From positions 124,001-188,000 of the forward strand of contig NZ_BOPH01000018.1 in assembly GCF_016863655.1 (NCBI RefSeq): a stretch of 64,000 nucleotides of DNA. The letters are read 5' to 3'. The stretch is from Virgisporangium ochraceum (lineage in GTDB: Bacteria > Actinomycetota > Actinomycetes > Mycobacteriales > Micromonosporaceae). Of this stretch, positions 43,685 through 51,268 are shown one piece after another. Position numbers and translations under genes: made by a program. The notes under the pieces are model-generated. The model did not search any database and was not told the DNA's origin. It was given only the letters and a program-made list of their open reading frames with translations. Position 1 is the stretch's first letter. Each line of letters starts with the position of its first letter.

Positions 43685-45097
43685 GTGACCCTGAGGCTTT
43701 ACGACACCGCTACCAGATCGGTGCGCGACTTCACGCCGCGCGAACCCGGCAAGGTCAGTGTCTACCTGTGCGGGGTCACCGTGCAGGCCGGCCCGCACAT
43801 CGGGCACCTCCGCTCCGGGGTCAACTACGACGTGCTCCGGCGCTGGCTGCTGCGCTCGGGCTACGAGGTCACGTTCATCCGGAACATCACGGACATCGAC
43901 GACAAGGTGCTCGTGAAGGCCGAGGCGAAGACGGTTCCGTTCTGGGCGCTCGCGTACGAGAACGAGAAGCTGCTCGACGCCACCTACCAGAAGCTCGGCG
44001 TGCTGCCGCCCACCTACGAGCCGCGGGCCACCGGCGTGGTCACCGAGATCCACGAGCTGATCAAGCGGCTCATCGACAAGGGACACGCCTACGCGGCCGA
44101 CGACGGCAGCGGCGACGTGTACTTCGACGTGCGGTCGTTCCAGCGGTACGGGTCCCTCAGCGGCCAGAAGGTCGACGACATGGAGCCGGCCACCGACGCA
44201 CCGCAGCGAGCCAAGCGCGACCCGCGCGACTTCGCCCTGTGGAAGGGCGCGAAGGCCGGCGAGCCGCCGGAGGCGCAGTGGGCGTCGCCGTGGGGGCCGG
44301 GCCGGCCGGGCTGGCACATCGAGTGCTCGGCGATGACCTGGCGCTTCCTCGGCGAGGAGTTCGACATCCACGGCGGCGGGCTCGACCTGCGCTTCCCGCA
44401 CCACGAGAACGAGATCGCCCAGTCGCACGCGGCCGGCATGCCGTTCGCGCGGTACTGGGTGCACCACGCGCTGCTGCGCCTCGGCGACGCCAAGATGGCC
44501 AACTCGGTCGGCAACGTGATCTCGCTGGAGTCGCTGGTCGGGAAGGGTCTGCGGCCGGTCGAGGTGCGGTACTACCTGCTGGCGCCGCACTACCGGTCGG
44601 TGATCGAGTACTCCGAGGAGGCGCTGCACGAGGCCGCGGTCGCGTACCAGCGCATCGAGAACTTCGTCCAGCGGGCGTACGAGTCTGTCGGTGCGACCGA
44701 CGCGGCCACCGACCTGCCCGCGGAGTTCGTCACCGCGATGGACGACGACCTCAACACCGCGCGTGCCCTCGCCGTCGTGCACGAGGCCGTGCGCGAGGGC
44801 AACGCCGCGCTCACGGCGGGAAACGCCGGCGGGACCCGTGCGGCGCTCGCCTCGGTGCGGGCGATGACCGCGATCCTCGGCGTCGACCCGCTGGATCCAC
44901 AGTGGAGCGACGCCGGCGCCGGCCGGCTCGAGCCGGTGGTGGCCGCACTGGTCGCGCTCGCCCTGCAGCAGCGCACCGAGGCGCGGGGCCGCAAGGACTG
45001 GGCGGCCGCCGACGCCATCCGCGACCAGCTACGCGCCGCCGGCGTCGTGGTCGAAGACACCCCCAACGGTCCAAGGTGGACGGTAGATGCCCGGTAA
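43685..45097 (+). CDS. cysS: Cysteinyl-tRNA synthetase
   Basis: A 470-residue class I aminoacyl-tRNA synthetase. Zinc ligand Cys29 and the HIGH motif at 38-41 lie in [26 protein letters not shown] and [19 protein letters not shown] are the cysteine-binding zinc site and family core. The usual KMSKS reads KMANS from Lys270, with the catalytic first Lys kept. Length suits CysS rather than MshC (about 410). The GTG at 43685 is chosen as the start. It overlaps rlmB by 11 bases, the conserved actinobacterial pair. Confidence 0.95.
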   Translation: MTLRLYDTATRSVRDFTPREPGKVSVYLCGVTVQAGPHIGHLRSGVNYDVLRRWLLRSGYEVTFIRNITDIDDKVLVKAEAKTVPFWALAYENEKLLDATYQKLGVLPPTYEPRATGVVTEIHELIKRLIDKGHAYAADDGSGDVYFDVRSFQRYGSLSGQKVDDMEPATDAPQRAKRDPRDFALWKGAKAGEPPEAQWASPWGPGRPGWHIECSAMTWRFLGEEFDIHGGGLDLRFPHHENEIAQSHAAGMPFARYWVHHALLRLGDAKMANSVGNVISLESLVGKGLRPVEVRYYLLAPHYRSVIEYSEEALHEAAVAYQRIENFVQRAYESVGATDAATDLPAEFVTAMDDDLNTARALAVVHEAVREGNAALTAGNAGGTRAALASVRAMTAILGVDPLDPQWSDAGAGRLEPVVAALVALALQQRTEARGRKDWAAADAIRDQLRAAGVVVEDTPNGPRWTVDAR

Positions 45098-46325
45098 CGA
45101 TCAGCGCCGTAACAAGCGACAGACCAGCAAGAAGGGCGCCACGATCGGCTCCGGTGGCAAGCGCCGCCAGTCGCTCGAGGGGCGGGGCCGCACGCTGCCC
45201 GCCGAGGAGCGCCCGTGGCACAAGGCGTACGAGGGGACGGGCGACATCCCGAAGCGCACCGCGTGGAAGCAGGACAAGGAGCGGCGCGCCGCCGCGGCCG
45301 AGGGCCGCACGCCGAAGGCCGGTAGCGGTAGGGGCCTGGCCTGGGACGCCCAGCGCGGCTCCGCGCCCGGTGGCAACACCGGCGGCCGGGCCAAGGCCGG
45401 CGCGTCGAAGGCGGCCGGGAAGACCGGTGGTGGCCGTGCCGGTTCCGCCGGCTCGGCGCGTACCGCGGCGACCGACCGGGCGGCGGCGAAGGCCCGTCGC
45501 GCGGCCGCGACCCGCACGCCGGGCCGTGCCCCCGGCCGGCCCAGCGGCCCCCGGGTCGCTCCGGGCCGCCGGAGCACCCCACCGAAGGACGCTCCGGAAC
45601 TGCTCGTCGGGCGCAACCCGGTGGTGGAGGCGCTGCGCGCGCACATCCCGGTCACCGCGCTCTACGTCGCCCAGGGCATCGACATCGACGAGCGGGTCAC
45701 CGAGGCGGTGCGTACCGCCGGCGACCGGGGCATCCCGATCATGGAGGTCGGCCGCGGCGAGCTCGACCGGATGACCGGCGGCGTGCTGCACCAGGGCATC
45801 GGGGTGCAGGTCCCGCCGTACTCGTACGAGGTGTTCGACGACCTGCTGGCCGCGTCGCTGGAGCAGGTGACCCCGCTGCTGGTCGCGATCGACGGGCTCA
45901 CCGACCCGCGCAACCTCGGCGCGGTGCTGCGTTCGGCGGCGGCCTTCGGCGCGAACGGGGTGTTCTTCCCCGAACGCCGGGCCGCCGGCATCACCGCGAC
46001 CGCGTGGCGCACCAGCGCCGGCGCCGCGGCCCGGGTGCCGGTCGCGCGGGTCACCAACCTGACCCGCTCGCTGAAGGCGTGCCAGCAGGCCGGGTTCATC
46101 GTCGCCGGCCTCGACGCCGACGGCGAGGTCTCCCTGTACGACCTGGAGGCGGCGGCCGGCCCGATCGTGGTCGTGGTCGGGTCGGAGGGCCGGGGCCTGT
46201 CGCGGCTCGTCGGCGAGTCGTGCGACATGCGGGTGCGGATTCCGATGGCATCGGACATCGAGTCGCTCAACGCGTCGGTGGCGGCCGCGGTGGCGCTGGC
46301 CGAGGTGGCGCGCAGGCGCGCCTGA
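45087..46325 (+). CDS. rlmB: 23S rRNA (guanosine-2'-O-)-methyltransferase, RlmB/TrmH type
   Basis: A 412-residue SPOUT methyltransferase. The C-terminal 240 residues are the enzyme: [20 protein letters not shown] starts the substrate-binding domain, and the knot motifs [38 protein letters not shown] and [20 protein letters not shown] follow. The first 170 residues are a basic, Gly/Ala/Lys/Arg-rich extension seen in actinobacterial members, likely RNA-binding. Linked to cysS. Confidence 0.93.
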   Translation: MPGNDQRRNKRQTSKKGATIGSGGKRRQSLEGRGRTLPAEERPWHKAYEGTGDIPKRTAWKQDKERRAAAAEGRTPKAGSGRGLAWDAQRGSAPGGNTGGRAKAGASKAAGKTGGGRAGSAGSARTAATDRAAAKARRAAATRTPGRAPGRPSGPRVAPGRRSTPPKDAPELLVGRNPVVEALRAHIPVTALYVAQGIDIDERVTEAVRTAGDRGIPIMEVGRGELDRMTGGVLHQGIGVQVPPYSYEVFDDLLAASLEQVTPLLVAIDGLTDPRNLGAVLRSAAAFGANGVFFPERRAAGITATAWRTSAGAAARVPVARVTNLTRSLKACQQAGFIVAGLDADGEVSLYDLEAAAGPIVVVVGSEGRGLSRLVGESCDMRVRIPMASDIESLNASVAAAVALAEVARRRA

Positions 46326-46363
46326 CAAGCTGGACCTGACAAGCTGGACCTGACAAAACTGGA
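46321..46363. repeat. 14-base tandem repeat abutting the tRNA 3' end
   Basis: CCTGACAAGCTGGA occurs at 46321-46334 and 46335-46348, with a third modified copy CCTGACAAAACTGGA at 46349-46363 that runs into the CCA end of the tRNA-Thr gene. The first copy contains the rlmB stop codon. Confidence 0.75.
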
Positions 46364-46435
46364 GCCCGCGGTGGTATTCGAAACCACGACCGCTCGCTTA
46401 CAAGGCGAGTGCTCTGACCCCTGAGCTACACGGGC
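46360..46435 (-). tRNA. tRNA-Thr (anticodon TGT)
   Basis: A 76-base tRNA including an encoded CCA end. The acceptor arm pairs GCCCGTG with CGCGGGC, the D stem GCTC with GAGC, the anticodon stem CTCGC with GCGAG around loop CTTGTAA (anticodon TGT, at 46400-46402 in the complement), and the T stem GTGGT with ACCAC around TTCGAAT. All four arms are complete, with one G-T pair in the acceptor. The divergent EF-Tu gene lies just upstream on the same strand. Confidence 0.95.
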
Positions 46436-46485
46436 AGGACGTTCGGTTTGATCGTACGCGACGGCCCCAGCGGTTTTACCAACGA

Positions 46486-46523
46486 GATCCGGGCGCCCCC
46501 TCGGGAGAAGGGGCGCCCGGATC
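46486..46523 (-). terminator. Hairpin terminator after the EF-Tu gene
   Basis: Perfect 14-base arms (46486-46499 and 46510-46523; core ATCCGGGCGCCCC) with a 10-base loop, six bases beyond the minus-strand EF-Tu stop. It separates tuf from the tRNA-Thr gene. Confidence 0.85.
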
Positions 46524-46528
46524 CGTGT

Positions 46529-47701
46529 TTACGCCAGGACCGCCGTGACCGTGCCGGCGCCGACGGTGCGGCCACCTTCACGGATGGCGAAGCCGAGCCC
46601 CTCGGAGAGGGGAACCGGCTTGCCGAGCTTGACCGTGACGTCGAGCCGGTCGCCCGGGATGCCCAGGTCGGCCTCGCCGAGGTCGAGCTCGCCCACCACG
46701 TCGGTGGTCCGCACGAAGAACTGCGGCCGGTAGCCCGACACGATCGGCGTGCGCCGGCCGCCTTCCTCGGCCGTCAGCAGGTACACGTGCGCGGTGAACA
46801 GCGACGCGGACTCGACCGAACCCGTGGCCGCCACCACCTGGCCCCGCCGCACGTCGTCGCGCTTGACGCCGCGCAGCAGCAGGGCCGCGTTGTCACCGGC
46901 CTCGGCGGTCTGCATCTGCTTGCCGAACGTCTCGATACCGGTGATCACCGTGCGCACGTTGCCACCGAGGCCGAGCACGTCGACCGAGGAGCCCATGCTG
47001 ATCCGCCCGCGCTCGACCGCACCCGTGACGACCGTGCCCCGGCCGGAGATCGTCAGAACGCTCTCCACCGGCATGAGGAACGGCGCGTCGAGGTAACGGT
47101 CGGGCACCGGCACGTGCTCGTCGACAGCGTCGAGCAGCGCGCCGATCGCGGCCACCCACTCCGGGTCGCCGGCGAGGGCCCGCAGGCCGCTCACCCGCAC
47201 GACGGGGGAGTCGGGGTAACCGTGCGCGGCCAGCAGGTCGCGGACCTCGAGCTCGACCAGGTCGAGCAGTTCGGGGTCGTCGACGGCGTCGGCCTTGTTG
47301 AGGGCGACGACCACGTACCTCACACCGAGCTGCTTGGTGAGCAGCACATGTTCGCGGGTCTGCGGCATCACACCGTCGAGCGCCGAGACCACCAGGATCG
47401 CGCCGTCGAGCTGGGCCGCACCCGTGATCATGTTCTTCACGTAGTCGGCGTGGCCCGGCATGTCGACGTGGGCATAGTGCCTGGTCGCCGTCTCGTACTC
47501 GACGTGCGAGATGTTGATCGTGATGCCCCGCAGAGTCTCCTCCGCGTGCTTGTCGATCCGCCCGAACGGCGTGTACTCGGCCTGGCCCCGCTCGGCGAGC
47601 ACCTTCGTGATCGCCGCCGTGAGCGTGGTCTTGCCGTGGTCGACGTGCCCCATCGTGCCGATGTTGAGGTGCGGTTTGGTCCGCACGAACTCCCGCTTCA
47701 T
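46529..47701 (-). CDS. tuf: Divergent elongation factor Tu paralogue (Tuf3-like)
   Basis: A 390-residue translational GTPase. G1 GHVDHGKT is at 18-25, switch [16 protein letters not shown]3 DMPGHADYV, and the G4 site reads LNKADAVDD where ordinary EF-Tu has NKCDMVDD. Domain [22 protein letters not shown] and [16 protein letters not shown] are conserved. It differs from the standard protein in many surface positions ([16 protein letters not shown]) and stands alone with no rps/fusA operon, so it is likely a secondary copy, as Streptomyces tuf3. GGGAAAGGG precedes the ATG. Confidence 0.92.
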   Translation of the reverse strand: MKREFVRTKPHLNIGTMGHVDHGKTTLTAAITKVLAERGQAEYTPFGRIDKHAEETLRGITINISHVEYETATRHYAHVDMPGHADYVKNMITGAAQLDGAILVVSALDGVMPQTREHVLLTKQLGVRYVVVALNKADAVDDPELLDLVELEVRDLLAAHGYPDSPVVRVSGLRALAGDPEWVAAIGALLDAVDEHVPVPDRYLDAPFLMPVESVLTISGRGTVVTGAVERGRISMGSSVDVLGLGGNVRTVITGIETFGKQMQTAEAGDNAALLLRGVKRDDVRRGQVVAATGSVESASLFTAHVYLLTAEEGGRRTPIVSGYRPQFFVRTTDVVGELDLGEADLGIPGDRLDVTVKLGKPVPLSEGLGFAIREGGRTVGAGTVTAVLA

Positions 47702-47881
47702 GGCCCTTTCCCTATTCGTGAGCAGCTGACGCTGTGCCGGCAATGGGAGAACCCGTTGGACGCCCCAACCATTCCCCGCCGGGCTCCCCGGACAAATCGA
47801 CCGGGGAATGGTCAGCGTCGTGCGCCGTCGAATAGAGATAGCAACAGCGTCTCCAGAGAGAGGGCTGTCGCGAACATGGAT

Positions 47882-48424
47882 CTAGGATCGGGCCCGCTGC
47901 GGCGTTCGCGCCACCGAATTTGGACGCAGCCGCGGGGAGACGAGGTGGAACAGCTCGTACTCGGTGGCGTGGTACCGCGTGGTGCGGCCGAGGTGCGCCA
48001 TGCCCAGCCGCCGGCACACCCGTTGCGAGCGAATGTTCTTCGGGACCACCAGCGCGAACACCTCCGGCACCCCGAGCCGGAACCCGCGCTCGATCACCAT
48101 GTGGCCGGCCTCGGTGGCGTACCCGTGCCCCTCGGAGTCGGGGTGCAGGCGCCAGCCGACCTCCATGTGGTGCTCGCCGGGCAGCAGGTTGTAGAGCACG
48201 GTGCCGGCGACCACGCCTGTCTTCCGGACCTCGATCGCCGCGATGAACTCCCGGGGATCGGCGGCCATGTGCGCCGACCAGTTGTCGACCATCCGGCCGA
48301 CGGGTTCGCGCATCGCGCCGAGGAAGCGCACGTGCGACGGCTGGGCGTAGAGGTCGGCGAGCCGGTCGATGTCGTCGGGACGGTGCGTCCACGGGCGGAG
48401 GACCAGGCGGTCGGACTCAAGCAC
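47882..48424 (-). CDS. GNAT-family acetyltransferase (RimJ/RimL type)
   Basis: A 180-residue GNAT enzyme of the Acetyltransf_3 group. LESDRLVLRPWTHRPDDIDR starts the fold; GWRLHPDSEGHGYATEAGHM supplies the acetyl-CoA pyrophosphate-binding motif A and VFALVVPKNIRSQRVCRRLG is motif B. The substrate may be a protein N-terminus or a small amine; not predictable. The GTG at 48424 has GGGAGGTG upstream, which excludes the longer frame. Confidence 0.88.
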   Translation of the reverse strand: MLESDRLVLRPWTHRPDDIDRLADLYAQPSHVRFLGAMREPVGRMVDNWSAHMAADPREFIAAIEVRKTGVVAGTVLYNLLPGEHHMEVGWRLHPDSEGHGYATEAGHMVIERGFRLGVPEVFALVVPKNIRSQRVCRRLGMAHLGRTTRYHATEYELFHLVSPRLRPNSVARTPQRARS

Positions 48425-48492
48425 CCGGTCACCTCCCAGCGGCCTCGTCGCCAATAGAACAGCGTCGCCAAGGTGAGCGTAGAACGCAAGCA

Positions 48493-49149
48493 CTAACTCG
48501 ACGGATGCCGCAGCCCGGGGTGGTCGGGCGGCAGCGTCCTGCGCAGCACCCACCAGCTGCTCGCGAGGCACAGGGCGACCAGCGGCCACGACAGCGCCAC
48601 CCGCGCGACGCCCAGGGCGAAGGTCTGCTCGGCCAGGAAAAGCGGGACGAAAACCGCGAGCCGGACGAGGTACTGCCCCACCCACACCCAACTGGCCCGC
48701 GAGTACGCCTTGAGCAGTGCGGGATCGCGCCGCCACCGGGTGCGCTGGCCGAGCACCAGGCCCACGATCACGCCGAGCAGCGGCCACCGGATCACGATGC
48801 TCGACGCCCACCCCAGTGCGCTGGCGGCGTTGGAGGCGACCTGGATGAAGAAGAAGTCGACCGCCCGACCCGTCCGTAGGGCGATCACCGCCGCGACAGC
48901 GACCCCCAGCAGGCCCAACACGACGGCCCTCGGAGGCGACTGTGCCCGTATCCTCACGATCGCGACGACGACCGCGACGGCGAGCGCGGCCGCACAACCC
49001 ACCGCAATGGACCACGAAGCCGGCGCGAACCGTTCGGCGAGCGCCCAGCCGACGACGTAGCCCAGCCCCGGCAGGGTCGCGTCGATGGCGCCGCGCCGGC
49101 CGCCGAGCAGCGCGGCGAGATTCTCGCCCTCAGGTAAGGCTTGCCTCAC
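48493..49149 (-). CDS. DUF3159 family integral membrane protein
   Basis: A 218-residue membrane protein with about six helices. The actinobacterial DUF3159 pattern is visible: the N-terminal LPEGENLAALLGGRRGAIDA, VVGWALAERFAPASWSIAVG, and the charged loop GQRTRWRRDPALLKAYSRAS before YLVRLAVFVPLFLAEQTFAL. Function unknown. The GTG at 49149 gives a start directly before the conserved region. Divergent from terD with a 94-base gap. Confidence 0.85.
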   Translation of the reverse strand: MRQALPEGENLAALLGGRRGAIDATLPGLGYVVGWALAERFAPASWSIAVGCAAALAVAVVVAIVRIRAQSPPRAVVLGLLGVAVAAVIALRTGRAVDFFFIQVASNAASALGWASSIVIRWPLLGVIVGLVLGQRTRWRRDPALLKAYSRASWVWVGQYLVRLAVFVPLFLAEQTFALGVARVALSWPLVALCLASSWWVLRRTLPPDHPGLRHPSS

Positions 49150-49243
49150 CCCGCTATTCAACCAGCGTTGTCCTCCTGCGCGGGTTGGCCCGGGGGGACT
49201 AGCCTTTGCGGCGGAAACGGCAACCGACTTCGAGGAGCCCGCC

Positions 49244-49819
49244 GTGGCAGTACGCCTCACCAAAGGCGCCAACGTCAACCTGAGCAAGGAGGCGCCCGGC
49301 CTGGCCGCGGTGTTCTTCGGCCTGGGCTGGGACGTCCGCACCACCACCGGTGAAGACTTCGACCTGGACGCGAGTGCCGTGGTGTGCGGCGCCAACGGCA
49401 AGGTCCTCTCCGACCAGCACTTCATCTTCTTCAACAACCTGAAGTCGCCCGACGGCACGATCGAGCACGCCGGCGACAACAAGACCGGTGTCGGCGAGGG
49501 CGACGACGAGGTGGTCAAGGTCAACATCGCCGGCCTGCCGGCCGATGTCGACAAGGTCGCGTTCATCGCCTCGATCTACGACGCCGAGACCCGCAAGCAG
49601 GCGTTCGGCCAGGTCCGCAACGCCTACATCCGCGTGGTGAACCAGGCCGACAACGTCGAGCTGGCCCGCTACGACCTGAGCGAGGACTACTCGACGGAGA
49701 CCGCGCTGGTCTTCGGCGAGCTCTACCGCAACGGCGCCGAGTGGAAGTTCCGCGCGGTAGGCCAGGGCTACGCGTCCGGCCTGGCCGGCGTCGCGTCCGA
49801 CTTCGGCGTCACGGTGTAG
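49244..49819 (+). CDS. terD: TerD-family stress response protein
   Basis: A 191-residue calcium-binding beta-sandwich protein. The family pattern is complete: VRLTKGANVNLSKEAPGLAA, GLGWDVRTTTGEDFDLDASA, DQHFIFFNNLKSPDGTIEH with GDNKTGVGEGDDEVVKVNI, and NAYIRVVNQADNVELARYDL. TerD homologues are linked to tellurite, oxidative and phage stress and, in actinomycetes, to differentiation. The GTG start has GAGGAG upstream. It stands alone, without other ter genes, and ends in a strong hairpin followed by a family A palindrome. Confidence 0.94.
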   Translation: MAVRLTKGANVNLSKEAPGLAAVFFGLGWDVRTTTGEDFDLDASAVVCGANGKVLSDQHFIFFNNLKSPDGTIEHAGDNKTGVGEGDDEVVKVNIAGLPADVDKVAFIASIYDAETRKQAFGQVRNAYIRVVNQADNVELARYDLSEDYSTETALVFGELYRNGAEWKFRAVGQGYASGLAGVASDFGVTV

Positions 49820-49827
49820 GGCGCCGC

Positions 49828-49855
49828 GGAGGCCGCGCGCTAGGGCGCGGCCTCC
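49828..49855 (+). terminator. Hairpin terminator after terD
   Basis: Perfect 11-base arms GGAGGCCGCGC (49828-49838) and GCGCGGCCTCC (49845-49855) with a six-base loop, nine bases past the terD stop codon. Confidence 0.8.
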
Positions 49856-49862
49856 GTGCGCC

Positions 49863-49941
49863 GCGCCGATCTTGCAGTTGTGGCCCCGTGTTTATGGTGA
49901 TTTATCCGGTTTATCGGCGGCCACAACTGCAAGATCGGCGC
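49863..49941. repeat. Long inverted repeat, family A copy 3
   Basis: Perfect 23-base arms (49863-49885 and 49919-49941) and a 33-base AT-rich spacer; CCG (49886-49888) can extend the stem with CGG (49915-49917). The arms share the core of copies 1 and 2. Unlike those, it lies between codirectional genes (terD and the ABC ATPase), right after the terD terminator. Confidence 0.85.
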
Positions 49942-50042
49942 ACCCGCGCGCTAGCGGCGCGCGTGATCGGCGGGTACGGTGCGGACACCAACCTTTACTC
50001 GGATCGTCCGGCACGTTCCTGCCGGTGAAGGGATGTTCCAGC

Positions 50043-51155
50043 ATGGCTACGGTCACCTACCGGGATGCGAGCCGCATCTACCCCGGTACCACCCGCCCCG
50101 CCGTCGACAAACTGAACCTCGAGATCGGCGACGGTGAGTTCCTCGTTCTGGTCGGTCCTTCCGGTTGCGGAAAGTCCACCAGCCTCCGCATGCTCGCCGG
50201 TCTCGAAGACGTCGACCAGGGCAGCATCTTCATCAACGAGCGCGACGTCACGAACCTGCCGCCGAAGTCCCGCGACATCGCGATGGTGTTCCAGAACTAC
50301 GCGCTGTACCCGCACATGTCGGTCTACGACAACATGGCGTTCGCGCTGAAGCTGCGCAAGACCCCGAAGGCCGAGATCGACCAGCGGGTCAAGGAAGCCT
50401 CGGCGATGCTGCAGCTCGACGACTTCCTCCAGCGCAAGCCGAAGGCGCTCTCCGGTGGCCAGCGCCAGCGTGTCGCGATGGGTCGCGCGATCGTGCGTCA
50501 CCCGCAGGTCTTCCTCATGGACGAGCCGCTGTCGAACCTCGACGCCAAGCTCCGGGTGCAGACCCGTTCGCAGATCGCCACGATGCAGGCCAAGCTCGGC
50601 GTCACCACGGTGTACGTCACGCACGACCAGGTCGAGGCCATGACGATGGGTCACCGCGTGGCGGTGCTCCTCGACGGCAAGCTCCAGCAGGTCGACACCC
50701 CGCGGGCGTTGTACGACAAGCCTGCCAACGCGTTCGTCGCCGGCTTCATGGGCTCGCCGGCCATGAACATCAAGACCGTGCCGCTCACCGACGAGGGCGG
50801 CAAGTTCGAGGGCATGGTGCTGCCGCTCACCCGCGAGCAGATCGCGGCCGCCCGTGAGGGTGGCGACGGCAAGGTCACCGTCGGCTTCCGTCCGGAGGAC
50901 ACCGACCTGGTCACCGAGGGCACGGGCGGTGGCCTGTCGAAGGAGGTCGCCGGCATGCCGATCGTCGTCGACCTGGTCGAGGAGCTCGGCTCCGACGCCT
51001 TCGTCTACGGCACCGTGGCCCTCGAGGGCCAGGACGAGCGGTTCACGATCCGTACCGACCCGCGCAAGGCACCCGCTCTTGGTTCCACGGTCTGGGTGCG
51101 GCCGCGCACCGACTCCCACCACGCGTTCCACAGCGTCACGGGCGTCCGCCTCTAG
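50043..51155 (+). CDS. Sugar ABC transporter ATPase, MsiK/UgpC type
   Basis: A 370-residue ATPase of the carbohydrate-uptake CUT1 group. Walker A GPSGCGKSTS is at about 39-48, signature LSGGQRQRVAMGRAI, Walker B VFLMDEPLSNLDAKLR and switch His in YVTHDQVEAMTMGHRV. The C-terminal regulatory OB-like domain includes VGFRPEDTDLV. No permease or binding-protein genes adjoin it; in Streptomyces one such ATPase, MsiK, energises many sugar importers, and this is the likely role. AAGGGA precedes the ATG. A strong hairpin follows. Confidence 0.93.
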   Translation: MATVTYRDASRIYPGTTRPAVDKLNLEIGDGEFLVLVGPSGCGKSTSLRMLAGLEDVDQGSIFINERDVTNLPPKSRDIAMVFQNYALYPHMSVYDNMAFALKLRKTPKAEIDQRVKEASAMLQLDDFLQRKPKALSGGQRQRVAMGRAIVRHPQVFLMDEPLSNLDAKLRVQTRSQIATMQAKLGVTTVYVTHDQVEAMTMGHRVAVLLDGKLQQVDTPRALYDKPANAFVAGFMGSPAMNIKTVPLTDEGGKFEGMVLPLTREQIAAAREGGDGKVTVGFRPEDTDLVTEGTGGGLSKEVAGMPIVVDLVEELGSDAFVYGTVALEGQDERFTIRTDPRKAPALGSTVWVRPRTDSHHAFHSVTGVRL

Positions 51156-51173
51156 GCATCGACCCACCGCGAT

Positions 51174-51210
51174 CTCGAAAGTCCAGGCCGTCTCGGCCTG
51201 GGCTTTCGAG
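51174..51210 (+). terminator. Strong hairpin terminator after the ABC ATPase
   Basis: 17-base arms (51174-51190 and 51194-51210; CTCGAAAGTCCAGGCCG) with a 3-base loop and one G-T pair. It probably also serves the convergent Hsp70-propeller gene. Confidence 0.85.
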
Positions 51211-51268
51211 CTTCGGGGATACGCACGTTCCCAGAGCCGGATACGGCAGAGCTTCGCGTGGCCGCGCC

